DNA of 64,000 nucleotides from Bryobacterales bacterium (GCA_003166865.1 PMUP01000041.1:220236-284235), one strand, 5' to 3'. Positions 20,315-29,114 are shown, counted from the first letter of the stretch. Made by a program: numbers and translations. Notes: a model not told the origin generated them from the sequence alone.

Positions 20315-21159
20315 CCGCCCAGCCACTTGCCCAGATCGGCCGCCGGACAGCGAATCCCGACATAAAACGTTCCGAACAGCGCATAATCCGCGCTCACTTC
20401 GTCGAACCGCATCTCGTAGATCAGCTTCTTGAACACCAGCGGATCGTCGGCAAACAGATCCACGCCCCACTCCCAGTCATCGAATCCAATCGATCCGGAA
20501 ATGATCTGCTTCACCTCGCCGGCGTATCTGCGTCCCACCATGCCGTGCGCGTGCATCTGCCGCTGCCGCTCGGCCATCGGCAGCCGGTACCAGTTCTTCA
20601 GCTCGCCGCGTTTGCGATCCATCGGATAAAAACACAGGTACTTGTGCGGAGGCATATCGGGGTAGAGCCGCGGCGCCATGGCCTCGCGCTGCCGCGCCAG
20701 CACTTCTTCGATCTCAGCTGACCACTCAGGCGAAAACGGAGCAATGCCGCGCGCCGCCAAAGCACCGTAGGTCTTTAGGCTGGAATCGTACAGCCCTAAT
20801 TCCACCACGGACAGATACGACGACGAAGGTTCCAAATAATCCCACAGCCTGAGCCCCGCCAGCTTCCGCTCGGCTTGGTTCAGCTCATCGAACGAGCGCC
20901 GGAAATGCACCAGAATCAAATCGCCCTTGTGCCCCAGCAGCGAGAAGATCGCGCTCTGGCCGCTCGCCTCTCGCTCCATTTCCACGAGCATATTGGATGC
21001 TTCCAAGGCAATGTCGGCGCGCTCGGAGTCCGCAAGCTGCTTCCACGCCGTCCAGCGCACGCGCAGCATCTGGTGCAGCATACTCGCGCCTTCCAGCGTC
21101 AGAGGAACGGCCGGCAGATGCTCAGCGGCGATTTCCGGAGGGTGCGTAACGGTAGACAT
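20311..21159 (-). CDS. hemQ: Coproheme decarboxylase (HemQ/ChdC)
   Basis: 282 residues of the chlorite-dismutase-like superfamily, HemQ type. The C-terminal half carries the family core with LCFYPMDRKR, the probable heme-proximal His in RQMHAHGMVGRRYAG, ISGSIGFDDWEWGVDLF and YEMRFDEVSADYALFG. HemQ oxidatively decarboxylates coproheme III to heme b, the last step of the coproporphyrin-dependent heme pathway used by Acidobacteria and Gram-positives. Its presence implies that route here. The gene is monocistronic in this window and converges on the TPR gene. Confidence 0.88.
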   Translation of the reverse strand: MSTVTHPPEIAAEHLPAVPLTLEGASMLHQMLRVRWTAWKQLADSERADIALEASNMLVEMEREASGQSAIFSLLGHKGDLILVHFRRSFDELNQAERKLAGLRLWDYLEPSSSYLSVVELGLYDSSLKTYGALAARGIAPFSPEWSAEIEEVLARQREAMAPRLYPDMPPHKYLCFYPMDRKRGELKNWYRLPMAERQRQMHAHGMVGRRYAGEVKQIISGSIGFDDWEWGVDLFADDPLVFKKLIYEMRFDEVSADYALFGTFYVGIRCPAADLGKWLGG

Positions 21160-21244
21160 AAGGAGAGTCTGAGCCTCCTGTCTGAGTCTAGCTAATATCG
21201 CAACTAGCTTGCGATTTTTCCCTCCCGCCGCCCACTGCTAAAGC

Positions 21245-21469
21245 ATGAAAGCATCTCTCTCTCTTTTCCTAACCAGCGCCCTCCTACTGGGCGCAACTTC
21301 GCTGGCCTTTGGCAGTCCCCGCGCAGACGAAAACAGCGACCAAAAAGCCAAGCATGCCAGCTCCGGCCACCGCTCTCGCAGCTCCACGCATCACCGCAGC
21401 ACCGGCTCGCAGCACCACAACAACACTAACTCCGGTTCGAAGACCCACAGCAACGTTCCATCGAACTAG
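21245..21469 (+). CDS. Small secreted His/Ser-rich protein
   Basis: 74 residues: a good signal peptide (MKASLSLFLTSALLLGATSLAF) and a ~50-residue low-complexity mature part rich in His, Ser, Thr and Asn (SSTHHRSTGSQHHNNTN). The His content could bind metal, but nothing more can be read. No recognised family. Confidence 0.6.
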   Translation: MKASLSLFLTSALLLGATSLAFGSPRADENSDQKAKHASSGHRSRSSTHHRSTGSQHHNNTNSGSKTHSNVPSN

Positions 21470-21515
21470 GCGCGCTGCCGAGCTGGGCGCGTGAGCAGGC
21501 GGACCGTGTTAACTT

Positions 21516-22700
21516 GTGTCCTTGCCCGCGTCACTCTACTCCTCGCGGCTCCGCTGGGACCTCGCACCCAATCGCCTCACGCGGCTGTTGGATGAACGAA
21601 GATCCGCCGGAGCCGCCCTTCTCGACCTCACCGAATCGAATCCCACCGCCGCCGGATTCGCGTATCCGTCCCATCAGATTCTCGCGGCGCTGGCCGATCC
21701 ACGCGCGCTCAGCTATCAGCCCGCTGCAGCCGGAATGCCTTCCGCCCGCGCCGCGGTTTCCAAGGATTACTACTCCGGCCGCGTCGACCCCGGGCGCATT
21801 CTGCTCACCGCCAGCACCAGCGAAGCCTACGCGTTCGTCTTCAAACTGCTGGCCGACCCCGGCGACGAAGTCCTGGTCCCGCGCCCTTCGTATCCTTTGT
21901 TCGACTTTCTCGCCGCTCTCGAAGCGGTGCGCGTGGTCCAGTACCCGCTCGTGTACCATAGCGCGTGGTCCATCGATTTCGACGCGCTCGCCGGCTCCAT
22001 CACTCCACGTTCCCGCGCGATCGTGCTCGTGAATCCGAACAATCCGACTGGCTCATTCCTCAAGCAGTCCGAACTCGGCCCACTCATCGCGCTCGCCCGC
22101 GAACACAACCTCGCCCTCATTTCCGACGAAGTCTTTTCGGACTATGGGCTCCATCCGGACCAACCGCTCGTGCACTCGCTCACCGCAGTCACCGATGTCC
22201 TGACGTTTTGCTTATCCGGCCTCTCCAAAGTCGCCGCCCTTCCACAGTTGAAGCTGGGCTGGATCGTCACCGGCGGCCCAGCCCGTGAATGCGAGCAAGC
22301 CTTCCAGCGCTTGGAGCTGATCGCCGATACCTATCTTTCCGTTGGCGCTCCGGTGCAACTAGCCGCGCCGGTGCTGCTCGGCCTCCGCACTCGGTTGCAG
22401 GATCAGATTCTCGCGCGCGTCCGCGCCAATCGGGCATTCCTCGCGAGCCAGCTCGGCCCTCGCTCGCCCTGGAGACTGCTCGAAACCGAGGGCGGCTGGT
22501 ATGCGATCCTCGAAGCGCCGCGCATTCAATCCGAGGAAGAGTGGGTGCTGAGCTTGCTCGCTAACGACGGCGTGCTGGTCCAACCCGGCTTCTTTTTCGA
22601 TTTTGAAAGGGAGGCGTTCCTGGTGCTGAGCCTGCTGACGCCCGAGGACGTTTTCCACGAAGGCGTTCGCCGGATTCTCGCGCGAGCCCCGCTTACCTGA
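21516..22700 (+). CDS. PLP-dependent aminotransferase (class I/II)
   Basis: 394 residues, starting at GTG. Fold-type I aminotransferase: N-terminal DLTESNPTAAGF, NPNNPTGS near residue 172, DEVFSDYG near 205 and the PLP-binding Lys in SGLSKVAALPQLKLGW (~238). Substrate specificity cannot be assigned. The last ~290 bases are duplicated 2.9 kb downstream (25294-25577) on the other side of the inserted SIR2-NTPase gene; this copy is the complete one. Confidence 0.88.
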   Translation: MSLPASLYSSRLRWDLAPNRLTRLLDERRSAGAALLDLTESNPTAAGFAYPSHQILAALADPRALSYQPAAAGMPSARAAVSKDYYSGRVDPGRILLTASTSEAYAFVFKLLADPGDEVLVPRPSYPLFDFLAALEAVRVVQYPLVYHSAWSIDFDALAGSITPRSRAIVLVNPNNPTGSFLKQSELGPLIALAREHNLALISDEVFSDYGLHPDQPLVHSLTAVTDVLTFCLSGLSKVAALPQLKLGWIVTGGPARECEQAFQRLELIADTYLSVGAPVQLAAPVLLGLRTRLQDQILARVRANRAFLASQLGPRSPWRLLETEGGWYAILEAPRIQSEEEWVLSLLANDGVLVQPGFFFDFEREAFLVLSLLTPEDVFHEGVRRILARAPLT

Positions 22701-22877
22701 GCTACGCCGGCTTCCGCAAATCCTCTCGCACGGGCTCCGCCAGAGCGATCTGGGCGTTGGCCAGCTCCATCAGCCGCGCGCAGCAACCGCTCAACGAAAT
22801 CGTGATCTCATCGAGAGAGACGCCGTGGAAATGCAGGCGCGGCGCCTGGTGATGCTCCGGACAACGAACCCCGCGCA
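22408..22877 (+). repeat. Left copy of ~460-bp direct repeat flanking the SIR2-NTPase insertion
   Basis: This segment (aminotransferase 3' end plus 3' part of the small Cys/His protein gene) recurs at 25294-25749. In the aminotransferase part there are about 22 mismatches in 288 bases, mostly at third codon positions. In the last ~125 bases there is about one mismatch. The two copies sit immediately on each side of the SIR2-NTPase gene. Confidence 0.85.
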
Positions 22878-22935
22878 AAAGGTCACAGGCTCCCTGGGCG
22901 AAAGTTTCGTCAGACTGATGCCGCGAGCGTTGCAT
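22702..22935 (-). pseudogene. 5'-truncated copy of small Cys/His-rich protein gene
   Basis: The C-terminal 57 residues (RGVRCPEHHQAPRLHFHG... to the stop) match the intact 81-residue gene at 25574-25819. The first 24 codons of the intact version are missing and the frame continues upstream into unrelated sequence from the insertion. The break is at 22877, the end of the direct repeat. Whether the hybrid 77-residue frame is expressed is unknown. Confidence 0.7.
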
Positions 22936-24916
22936 TGCGAACTAGATTAAGGAGCCTCTTGGCATCTCGATTCCACGGCGTGCGTCGAACTTCTTCCTGC
23001 AACCAACGGACCGCGATCTGAAGGTACTCCGCCGCAGCTGCACCGCCATAGATCTCGCGATACCTAAGCGCATGGTCAGCGAACTTCAGGGCGTGATAGG
23101 TCTTCCGCTTGTCATATTCGTAACATTCCTTCAGAATCGTCATGCTTCGCTGTAGCGTTTGGACCACGACGGGGTCGTTCGCTGGGCCATTGATATTAGC
23201 CTGAAAAAGAATGATGGCGTGAGAATGACGAATGGTTGGGTTACGATTTCTGGTCATCTGCACTGCCTCATCGATTACAGCGAAGGCCTCCTTGAAACGC
23301 TTCTTGTGCGAAAGGTATAGCGCCTCCTGCTGCAGAAGATACGGCGATTGATCACGGAACATTATTCTTTCATAAAATTCTTTGCCATTCTTCCATTCAG
23401 GGAACGCTCTGAGCGCAAAGCTACAGTCGAAGCCTCGACGCCGGAACACGTCGAACGCGCAGGTTCTTATTGGGGAGACGTTCTCGTGAAAGGTCTCGTA
23501 GACCCGCCTAAAATCGACCGCTGGGACACGCTGAAGAACCGCCTCGGACATGATCATAGATCTTGGTATGAAATAGTCTTGACCATCACCAGCAAGATCG
23601 CCGCCATAATCCACGACCATACTGCCCAACCGGCTCATGAGGTCCAGCACTTGCTCGGGGGTCAGGTTTTCATTGCGAAGAAAGGCAGAAGCAGTATCGT
23701 AAGACACCGGAACGCGGCAAGAGTGGAGATAGCACGACATGACCAGAAGATCATGGAGCCGCGGATCGGACGTCTTCAGTTGGGCCAGCACCGAACCGAA
23801 ACGCTCCCCTAGCGTTGGCTGAATTGTATTGAGTGCAACCACTTCATAGAGCGAGGGTGCCGCGTTGTGCTCGAACTCGGGCTGGATGAACCGCGGCTTT
23901 CGAACGTCCGTCGGAATACGTTCATAGATCTGCTGGATGTCGGCGAGCGTAAGGTCGCTCACATCAATAACCGAACACCTGCTCCGGTCTATGCGATGAG
24001 ATACTATTTCAAAATAGTAATCTCGCTCAAAACCAACTAGCTGAATGTTTCGCGCGCCGAGGAACATCTCCACGGCTTCGATGTTGTCGGTGGCGTCATC
24101 AAGAAAAACAAGAGCCCGATCTCCACGCAGACGATTGAGAACAAGCTGTGCCTTTTGTGACGTGACCGACGTGAGAACCAGTTTGTGGGCTGACGTCGTG
24201 ACGTGGGCCGCAACTTGCATCATCACCGTTGTCTTTCCGCAGGCGGGGATGCCGATCACCATGAGACTCTTTCCGGAGCTCACAGCATCCAACACGCTGT
24301 AGAACTGCGTCGTGCGATGTAGACGGCCTGAAAAGACATCGTACCAAGTAGGCGCGGAGCCGCTGTAAAAATCCTGTATAGGCCGGACGGGAACATTTCC
24401 GATATCGGGAATCGCTTCCGCGCGAAATAACTGCCTGCTGTCTTGGGCGGAGCGCGGGGGCTCAGGCTTTCGCTTAGCGGTAGCTATCGACAGCCAATCC
24501 AGTATCGCCTCGGTCCTGGCAAAAATGGCCTGGAAACCCAGCGCTTCGAAGTAGGACACTGCAGCGGCGTCGCGGTTGGCTAGGACAATCCATCTAGGCT
24601 GGTATGATCGACCTCGAACCGTTGTTGGATTCAACGCCTGAAGGACACCTGCATCGGCCAAGCTATAGCCCCAAAATAGCGTCGGATACTGCTGCAATCG
24701 ATTAGTCAGAAAATGCCACCGGTCGGGATCTGACGAGAATGCACCCGCAAGATCTAGAGGGCTGAAAGAAAGCGGCTCGCCCTCGTGAGCTACGCTTCCG
24801 TGAAGTGCGACGTAGTCCACTGCCGAGCGATCACGAAACGCTGGCCCCTGCATCATTACGTCTCTGACGTAAAAGCCCCTGCTATTGGCGTAAATCTTGA
24901 AGACCAGATCGTCCAC
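22910..24916 (-). CDS. SIR2-domain/P-loop NTPase protein, main part (probable anti-phage STAND-like)
   Basis: 668 residues from a GTG at 24916. The open frame extends upstream to encode TIFTTNVDDL, so this start is probably not the real one. Residues ~1-135 are the second half of a SIR2-like NADase domain: TTNVDD just upstream, catalytic-type His in LHGSV and WGYSLADAGV. An NTPase domain follows with Walker A GIPACGKTT (~222-230) and Walker B RALVFLDD, then ~330 helical residues that may be the sensor. SIR2-STAND proteins abort phage infection by depleting NAD. The N-terminal SIR2 half lies in another frame (24882-25238), so one base is out of register near 24980. Base composition is clearly less GC-rich than its neighbours, which suggests acquisition. 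Confidence 0.72.
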   Translation of the reverse strand: MDDLVFKIYANSRGFYVRDVMMQGPAFRDRSAVDYVALHGSVAHEGEPLSFSPLDLAGAFSSDPDRWHFLTNRLQQYPTLFWGYSLADAGVLQALNPTTVRGRSYQPRWIVLANRDAAAVSYFEALGFQAIFARTEAILDWLSIATAKRKPEPPRSAQDSRQLFRAEAIPDIGNVPVRPIQDFYSGSAPTWYDVFSGRLHRTTQFYSVLDAVSSGKSLMVIGIPACGKTTVMMQVAAHVTTSAHKLVLTSVTSQKAQLVLNRLRGDRALVFLDDATDNIEAVEMFLGARNIQLVGFERDYYFEIVSHRIDRSRCSVIDVSDLTLADIQQIYERIPTDVRKPRFIQPEFEHNAAPSLYEVVALNTIQPTLGERFGSVLAQLKTSDPRLHDLLVMSCYLHSCRVPVSYDTASAFLRNENLTPEQVLDLMSRLGSMVVDYGGDLAGDGQDYFIPRSMIMSEAVLQRVPAVDFRRVYETFHENVSPIRTCAFDVFRRRGFDCSFALRAFPEWKNGKEFYERIMFRDQSPYLLQQEALYLSHKKRFKEAFAVIDEAVQMTRNRNPTIRHSHAIILFQANINGPANDPVVVQTLQRSMTILKECYEYDKRKTYHALKFADHALRYREIYGGAAAAEYLQIAVRWLQEEVRRTPWNRDAKRLLNLVRNATLAASV

Positions 24917-25238
24917 GTTCGTCGTAAAGATGGTCTTTAGATTGGCGTTTTCTAGGACATGGTACCGCGGGTCGAATGTCTTGATACTGAATCGTGAAGT
25001 ACCTGTGCAGGCGCTCCCTTTGCGTGGATTCTATGACCGCGCATACCTGAGCCAAGGTGAGGCCGGATGCATTTTCGAGGGCGAACTCAGCCACCAACTC
25101 GTCCCGCAGTTCGTCACCAATAGGCATCGGGCGACCTGCATCGTTTCGCGAAAGAAGGGAAAATCCAGCACCCACAAAAAGATTAAGCCCGTCAGCGATC
25201 GCCGCGATTAGGGTGTGTTCCTGTTGAATTTCCAGCAT
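24882..25238 (-). CDS. SIR2 domain N-terminal part (frameshifted 5' end of the SIR2-NTPase gene)
   Basis: The first ~83 residues read as the start of a SIR2-like domain with the NAD-binding loop NLFVGAGFS at residues 19-27 and a helix LRDELVAEFAL. After LHRYFTIQ the frame becomes nonsense (YQDIRPAVPCPRKRQ). Shifting by one base gives IKTFDPRYHVLENANLKTIF and then TTNVDDL, which joins the downstream frame. So this is the 5' end of the 22910-24916 gene, and the intact protein would be about 775 residues. The cause could be real mutation, a sequencing error or, less likely, recoding; no slippery heptamer is obvious at the junction. Confidence 0.7.
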   Translation of the reverse strand: MLEIQQEHTLIAAIADGLNLFVGAGFSLLSRNDAGRPMPIGDELRDELVAEFALENASGLTLAQVCAVIESTQRERLHRYFTIQYQDIRPAVPCPRKRQSKDHLYDERGRSGLQDLRQ

Positions 25239-25293
25239 AATGGTCGCATTATTGTATCACTGGCGTCCTATGACTGTCGGGTAGGTGTTAAGT

Positions 25294-25577
25294 TTCTCGC
25301 GCGCGTCCGCGCGAATCGGGCATTCCTCGCAAGCCAGATCGGCCCTCGCTCGCCCTGGAGACTCCTCGAAACCGAGGGCGGCTGGTACGCAATCCTCGAA
25401 GCGCCGCGCATCCAATCCGAGGAAGAGTGGGCGCTGAGCCTGCTCGCGAGCGACGGGGTGCTGGTCCAACCTGGCTTCTTTTTCGATTTTGAAAGGGAGG
25501 CGTTCCTGGTGCTCAGCCTGCTGACGCCCGAGGAAGTTTTCCGCGAAGGCGTCCGCCGCGTCCTTGCGCGAGCTTAG
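25294..25577 (+). pseudogene. Aminotransferase 3' fragment
   Basis: Encodes the C-terminal ~94 residues of the aminotransferase (LARVRANRAFLASQIGPR to VRRVLARA), in frame and without stops. Against the full copy the substitutions are conservative (L/I, V/A, D/E, I/V). No start or N-terminal domain, so it cannot be functional. The synonymous pattern of differences suggests it diverged while still part of a working gene, perhaps in another strain. Confidence 0.8.
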
Positions 25578-25749
25578 GCCGGCTTCCGCATTTCCGCTTC
25601 CGCTGGCTCCGCCAAAGCGATCTGAGCATTGGCCAGCTCCATCAGCCGCGCGCAGCAACCGCTCAACGAAATCGTGATCTCATCGAGAGAGACGCCGTGG
25701 AAATGCAGGCGCGGCGCCTGGTGATGATCCGGACAACGAACCCCGCGCA
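25294..25749 (+). repeat. Right copy of ~460-bp direct repeat flanking the SIR2-NTPase insertion
   Basis: Direct repeat partner of 22408-22877, with a 14-base net deletion between the two gene ends. It begins abruptly inside the aminotransferase coding sequence and ends inside the small gene, but the chromosome beyond it continues with the intact small gene. Confidence 0.85.
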
Positions 25750-25819
25750 GCTTCTCCCGGGTGGATTGCTTGAACCGTTCGACGCGCATCCGATCGGATT
25801 CCGTGAACACCACAAACAT
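25574..25819 (-). CDS. Small Cys/His-rich protein, intact copy
   Basis: 81 residues, MFVVFTESDRMRVERFK then RGVRCPDHHQAPRLHFHG and LSGCCARLMELA. The spacing Cys-x2-His-His and the later Cys-Cys could bind a metal. I do not recognise the family. Its stop overlaps the stop of the aminotransferase fragment, so in the ancestral order it lay convergent with the aminotransferase. A truncated copy remains at 22702-22935. Confidence 0.6.
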   Translation of the reverse strand: MFVVFTESDRMRVERFKQSTREKLRGVRCPDHHQAPRLHFHGVSLDEITISLSGCCARLMELANAQIALAEPAEAEMRKPA

Positions 25820-25829
25820 CTTAGCATGC

Positions 25830-25842
25830 GTTTGTTACAAAC
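25830..25842. promoter_or_regulatory. 13-bp palindrome, possible operator
   Basis: GTTTGTTACAAAC is a perfect inverted repeat around a central base. It lies 11 bases upstream of the minus-strand small gene and 57 bases upstream of the ADOP permease start, so it could serve either promoter. No adjacent regulator gene identifies the protein that binds it. Confidence 0.4.
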
Positions 25843-25898
25843 AAGATTGCGATCGGATGTGCCAGGTGAATCGACCAGGCAGGCGTAAACTGGTGGAA

Positions 25899-28319
25899 AT
25901 GATCTGGCGGGACTCCCTCTACGCGCTGCGCGCCATGCGCCACAATCCGGCCTTCGCCGCCACGGCGGTTCTCACGCTGGCACTCGCGATCGGCGGAAAC
26001 ACGGCGATGTTCACTGTCATCCGCGCTGTGCTCCTGAAGCCGCTTCAGTACCGCGACCCCGATCGGCTGGTAAGCCTCTCGGGAGGCGCCACGCCATTCC
26101 GTTTTTTTGAGATGAGGGCCGCTGCGCACTCCTTCACCGACCTCGGAGCTACCACGGGTGAGGAAAACATCACTCTCTCCGGCGCAGCCGAGCCAGCGAT
26201 CCTGAAAGGCGCCCGCGTATCGGCCAGTTTCCTTCGGATTCTCGATGTGGAGCCGCTGCGCGGACGCGGTTTTCGTCTCGAGGAGGATTCAGCCTCGGGC
26301 GCGCCAGTCGCGATGATCAGCGCTGAACTATGGCAGCGCCGTTTCTCGGGAGATTCCGCGATCGTCGGCAAGACCGCGACTCTCGGGTCCACACCATTCA
26401 CCATCATTGGCGTTCTTCCGCCGCGCTTCCAGTTTCCTTCTCCGGGAGTGGACGTGTGGATGACCGCGCCCTCGGAATGGCCGCTCATGTCTCCCAAGTC
26501 CAGAGTCGACAGTCCATTCTTGTCCCTATTCGGCCGTCTGAAGCCGGGAGTGACCCTCAAACAAGCAGACGCGGAGTTGCAGGTGATTCGTCGCCAATAC
26601 GCGCTATCCCATCCCGACATGCTGGACGCCAAGCCGAAGACGCCAGTGGAAGTCACGCCCATGAAAGACGACCTGGTGGGCGAGGTGCGCTCCATGCTTT
26701 GGATGCTTTTTGGCGCGGTCGGGTTTGTGTTGCTGATCGCTTGCGCCAACGTGGCCAGCCTGCTGCTGGCGCGAGCCACCGCCCGTTCGCGAGAATTTGC
26801 CGTGCGCTCGGCGCTGGGAGCCGCTCGCATGCGCTTGATCGGACAATTGCTCGCCGAGAGCGTTCTGCTGTCGCTAGGCGGCGGCGTACTCGGCGTCCTG
26901 CTGGCCGCTTGGAGTCTGCGCGCGATTCCTCTGATGACTGCTTTCGACCTGCCGCGCGCCGGAGAGATTCACCTGGATTGGATGGTCCTCGGATTCGCCG
27001 CGGCGCTCTCCGTCGCAACCGGAGTGCTCTTCGGACTGGCGCCGTCCATTGGCGCGTCCCGGCCCGATCTCATCCAGGTATTGCGAGCCAGCGGAGAAGC
27101 CGGTAATCAAGGAGTCAGGAGGGGCGCCTTGGCCGGGCTGAACGTTCGCGCGCTATTGTTGATCGGACAAGTCGCGCTTTCCATCGTGTTGCTCATCGGC
27201 GCGGCGCTGCTCATCGAAAGCGTCGGTAATCTGCGCGGTGTCGATGTGGGATTCAACCCCTCGCATCTCCTCACGATGCAGGTTCCTCTGCCACCGCTGC
27301 GCTATGACACGAACCAGAAAAGGACCACGTTCTTTCAGGAACTCCTCCAGCAGGTAGGGGCGTTGCCAGGTGTGCGCGGCGCCACGGCGGCCATGTTCCT
27401 CCCGATGATGGGCTATGCCGGAACGCCCGTGCAGGACGCCGCGAAACCACCGCTGCTGTTGAACGAACGCCTGATCGCGACGTACTGGGCGGTTACGCCG
27501 GGATACTTTCGCACGCTCGGAATTCCGTTGCGGCGCGGAAGGGATTTTACCGATCGCGACAAGGCAGATGCACAGCGTGTCGCCATCATTGACGAGGTCC
27601 TGGCTCGCCGCTTTTGGCCGGCATATCCAGCCGGTGTGGATCCCATCGGCCAGCGGCTCTTGATCGGAGGAGTGAACAAAAATCCCGCGGAAATCGTCGG
27701 AATCGTCGCGCATGTGCATCAAGGACTTGAAACCAGCGCTTGGCCGGAGAGCGTGTACGTCTCCTTCGCTCAGAACGCTCCATTGTTCGCGACGCTCGCC
27801 ATTCGGACCACGGGCGACCCGCTGCGCTTCACCAGAGCCGTTCGCGAGCAGGTGCAGGCGTTGGACCATGATCAGCCCATCGCACTGGTGCGCACCATGG
27901 ATGATCTGGTGGAGGAGCAGGTGGGCCAGCGGCGTTTGCTGGTGATCCTGCTGGGATCGTTCGCACTCGTGGCGCTGCTGCTCGCGTTGATTGGAATCTA
28001 CGGCATCATTGCCTACTCGGTCGCCCAGCGCACCCAGGAAATGGGCATCCGGCGCGCATTGGGCGCTCAGCCCAGCGACATTCTCAGGCTCGTGGTGGGG
28101 CAAGGCTTGCGCCTGGCTTTGGTGGGAGTGGCGGTTGGCATCGCCGGAGCTTTTGGCTTGACGCGTCTGATGACCACTCTGTTATTTCACGTCAACCCCG
28201 CCGATCCCGCGACCTTCGTGGCGGTCGCATTGCTGTTCCTGTTGGTTGCGCTCGCGGCCAGCTACATTCCGGCGCGCCGTGCCACTCGAATCGATCCAAT
28301 GGCGGCCCTGCGTGTCTAA
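25899..28319 (+). CDS. ADOP-family MacB/FtsX-type ABC permease
   Basis: About 806 residues. Two MacB-type permease halves, each with a periplasmic domain: the first begins DSLYALRAMRHNPAFAATAVLTLALAIG and ends in membrane helices ~270-400; the second ends with SPADPATF-like VNPADPATFVAVALL and ARRATRIDPMAALR. This is the acidobacterial duplicated orphan permease pattern: two fused permease units with no ATPase gene alongside. The ATG at 25899 follows GGTGGA; the open frame upstream lacks the family start. Unlike the second ADOP at 29566 it lacks the N-terminal cytoplasmic helix domain. Substrate unknown. Confidence 0.88.
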   Translation: MIWRDSLYALRAMRHNPAFAATAVLTLALAIGGNTAMFTVIRAVLLKPLQYRDPDRLVSLSGGATPFRFFEMRAAAHSFTDLGATTGEENITLSGAAEPAILKGARVSASFLRILDVEPLRGRGFRLEEDSASGAPVAMISAELWQRRFSGDSAIVGKTATLGSTPFTIIGVLPPRFQFPSPGVDVWMTAPSEWPLMSPKSRVDSPFLSLFGRLKPGVTLKQADAELQVIRRQYALSHPDMLDAKPKTPVEVTPMKDDLVGEVRSMLWMLFGAVGFVLLIACANVASLLLARATARSREFAVRSALGAARMRLIGQLLAESVLLSLGGGVLGVLLAAWSLRAIPLMTAFDLPRAGEIHLDWMVLGFAAALSVATGVLFGLAPSIGASRPDLIQVLRASGEAGNQGVRRGALAGLNVRALLLIGQVALSIVLLIGAALLIESVGNLRGVDVGFNPSHLLTMQVPLPPLRYDTNQKRTTFFQELLQQVGALPGVRGATAAMFLPMMGYAGTPVQDAAKPPLLLNERLIATYWAVTPGYFRTLGIPLRRGRDFTDRDKADAQRVAIIDEVLARRFWPAYPAGVDPIGQRLLIGGVNKNPAEIVGIVAHVHQGLETSAWPESVYVSFAQNAPLFATLAIRTTGDPLRFTRAVREQVQALDHDQPIALVRTMDDLVEEQVGQRRLLVILLGSFALVALLLALIGIYGIIAYSVAQRTQEMGIRRALGAQPSDILRLVVGQGLRLALVGVAVGIAGAFGLTRLMTTLLFHVNPADPATFVAVALLFLLVALAASYIPARRATRIDPMAALRV

Positions 28320-28346
28320 AATGCCGCGGAATACAATTGGACCAAG

Positions 28347-29114
28347 ATGCGCATCGCGGCTGCTAGCCTTGCTGTGATTGGCCTGGTGAACGGGCAGTCC
28401 TTAAAATTTGAAGTCGCATCCATCAAGCCGAACCAGACTGGCGAGACCCGCTACGGGATACGTCCTGCCCCCGGCGGCGAGCGATACGTGGCATCCAATG
28501 TCACGCTGAAGCTGATGATAACCGTAGCCTATCGCATCAAGGCCGACCAGGTCGCGGGAGGGCCGGCCTGGATGGACGCCGACCGCTACGATATGAACGC
28601 CAAGGCCGAGCGCCCATCCAGCGTGGAAGAACTCCACACCATGCTTCAGGATCTTCTGGCGGACCGGTTCAAACTTCGGTTCCATCGGGAGAGCAAGGAG
28701 CTGCCGATGTATGCGCTGACGGTGGACAAGGATGGTCCCAAGCTGAAACCGCACGAAGCGCAGAGCGCCGGGGATCCTTGGATCGACCAGACGCAGGACC
28801 ATTTTCCTCAGACCACCTGGCACGCCACATTCGCTCCCATGGATTATTTTGCGTGGCGGCTCTCCCAGATTTTGGATCGGCCGGTAGTCGACCTGGCCAA
28901 ACTCAAGGGAGGTTATGATTTCGATCTGAAGTTTACACAGGAGCTGCCCCCAAACATTCAGCCGGGTGCTCTGCTCAACGGAGAGGCGATCGATACTTCC
29001 GGTCCCACGATTTTCGACGCGATTCGCCGGCAGTTGGGACTCAAACTGGAACGTCAAAAAGGTCCAGTGGACATCATGGTGATCGACCAGGCCGAAAAGC
29101 CGGTCGAGAATTAG
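28347..29114 (+). CDS. TIGR03435-like soil-associated protein
   Basis: 255 residues with a short signal peptide (MRIAAASLAVIGLVNG). The mature start KFEVASIKPN, the middle YVASNVTLKLMITVAYRI...QVAGGPAWMD..RYDMNAKAE and the end GLKLERQKGPVDIMVIDQAEKP follow the TIGR03435 family, which is greatly expanded in Solibacter-type acidobacteria. Function unknown; members often sit near ADOP permeases or BlaR1-type peptidases. It follows the first ADOP gene by 27 bases and may be co-transcribed with it. Confidence 0.85.
   Translation: MRIAAASLAVIGLVNGQSLKFEVASIKPNQTGETRYGIRPAPGGERYVASNVTLKLMITVAYRIKADQVAGGPAWMDADRYDMNAKAERPSSVEELHTMLQDLLADRFKLRFHRESKELPMYALTVDKDGPKLKPHEAQSAGDPWIDQTQDHFPQTTWHATFAPMDYFAWRLSQILDRPVVDLAKLKGGYDFDLKFTQELPPNIQPGALLNGEAIDTSGPTIFDAIRRQLGLKLERQKGPVDIMVIDQAEKPVEN

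Noticed and set aside
24970..25000. Programmed frameshifting in the SIR2-NTPase gene
   Set aside because: No slippery heptamer or downstream structure is evident; mutation or error is simpler.
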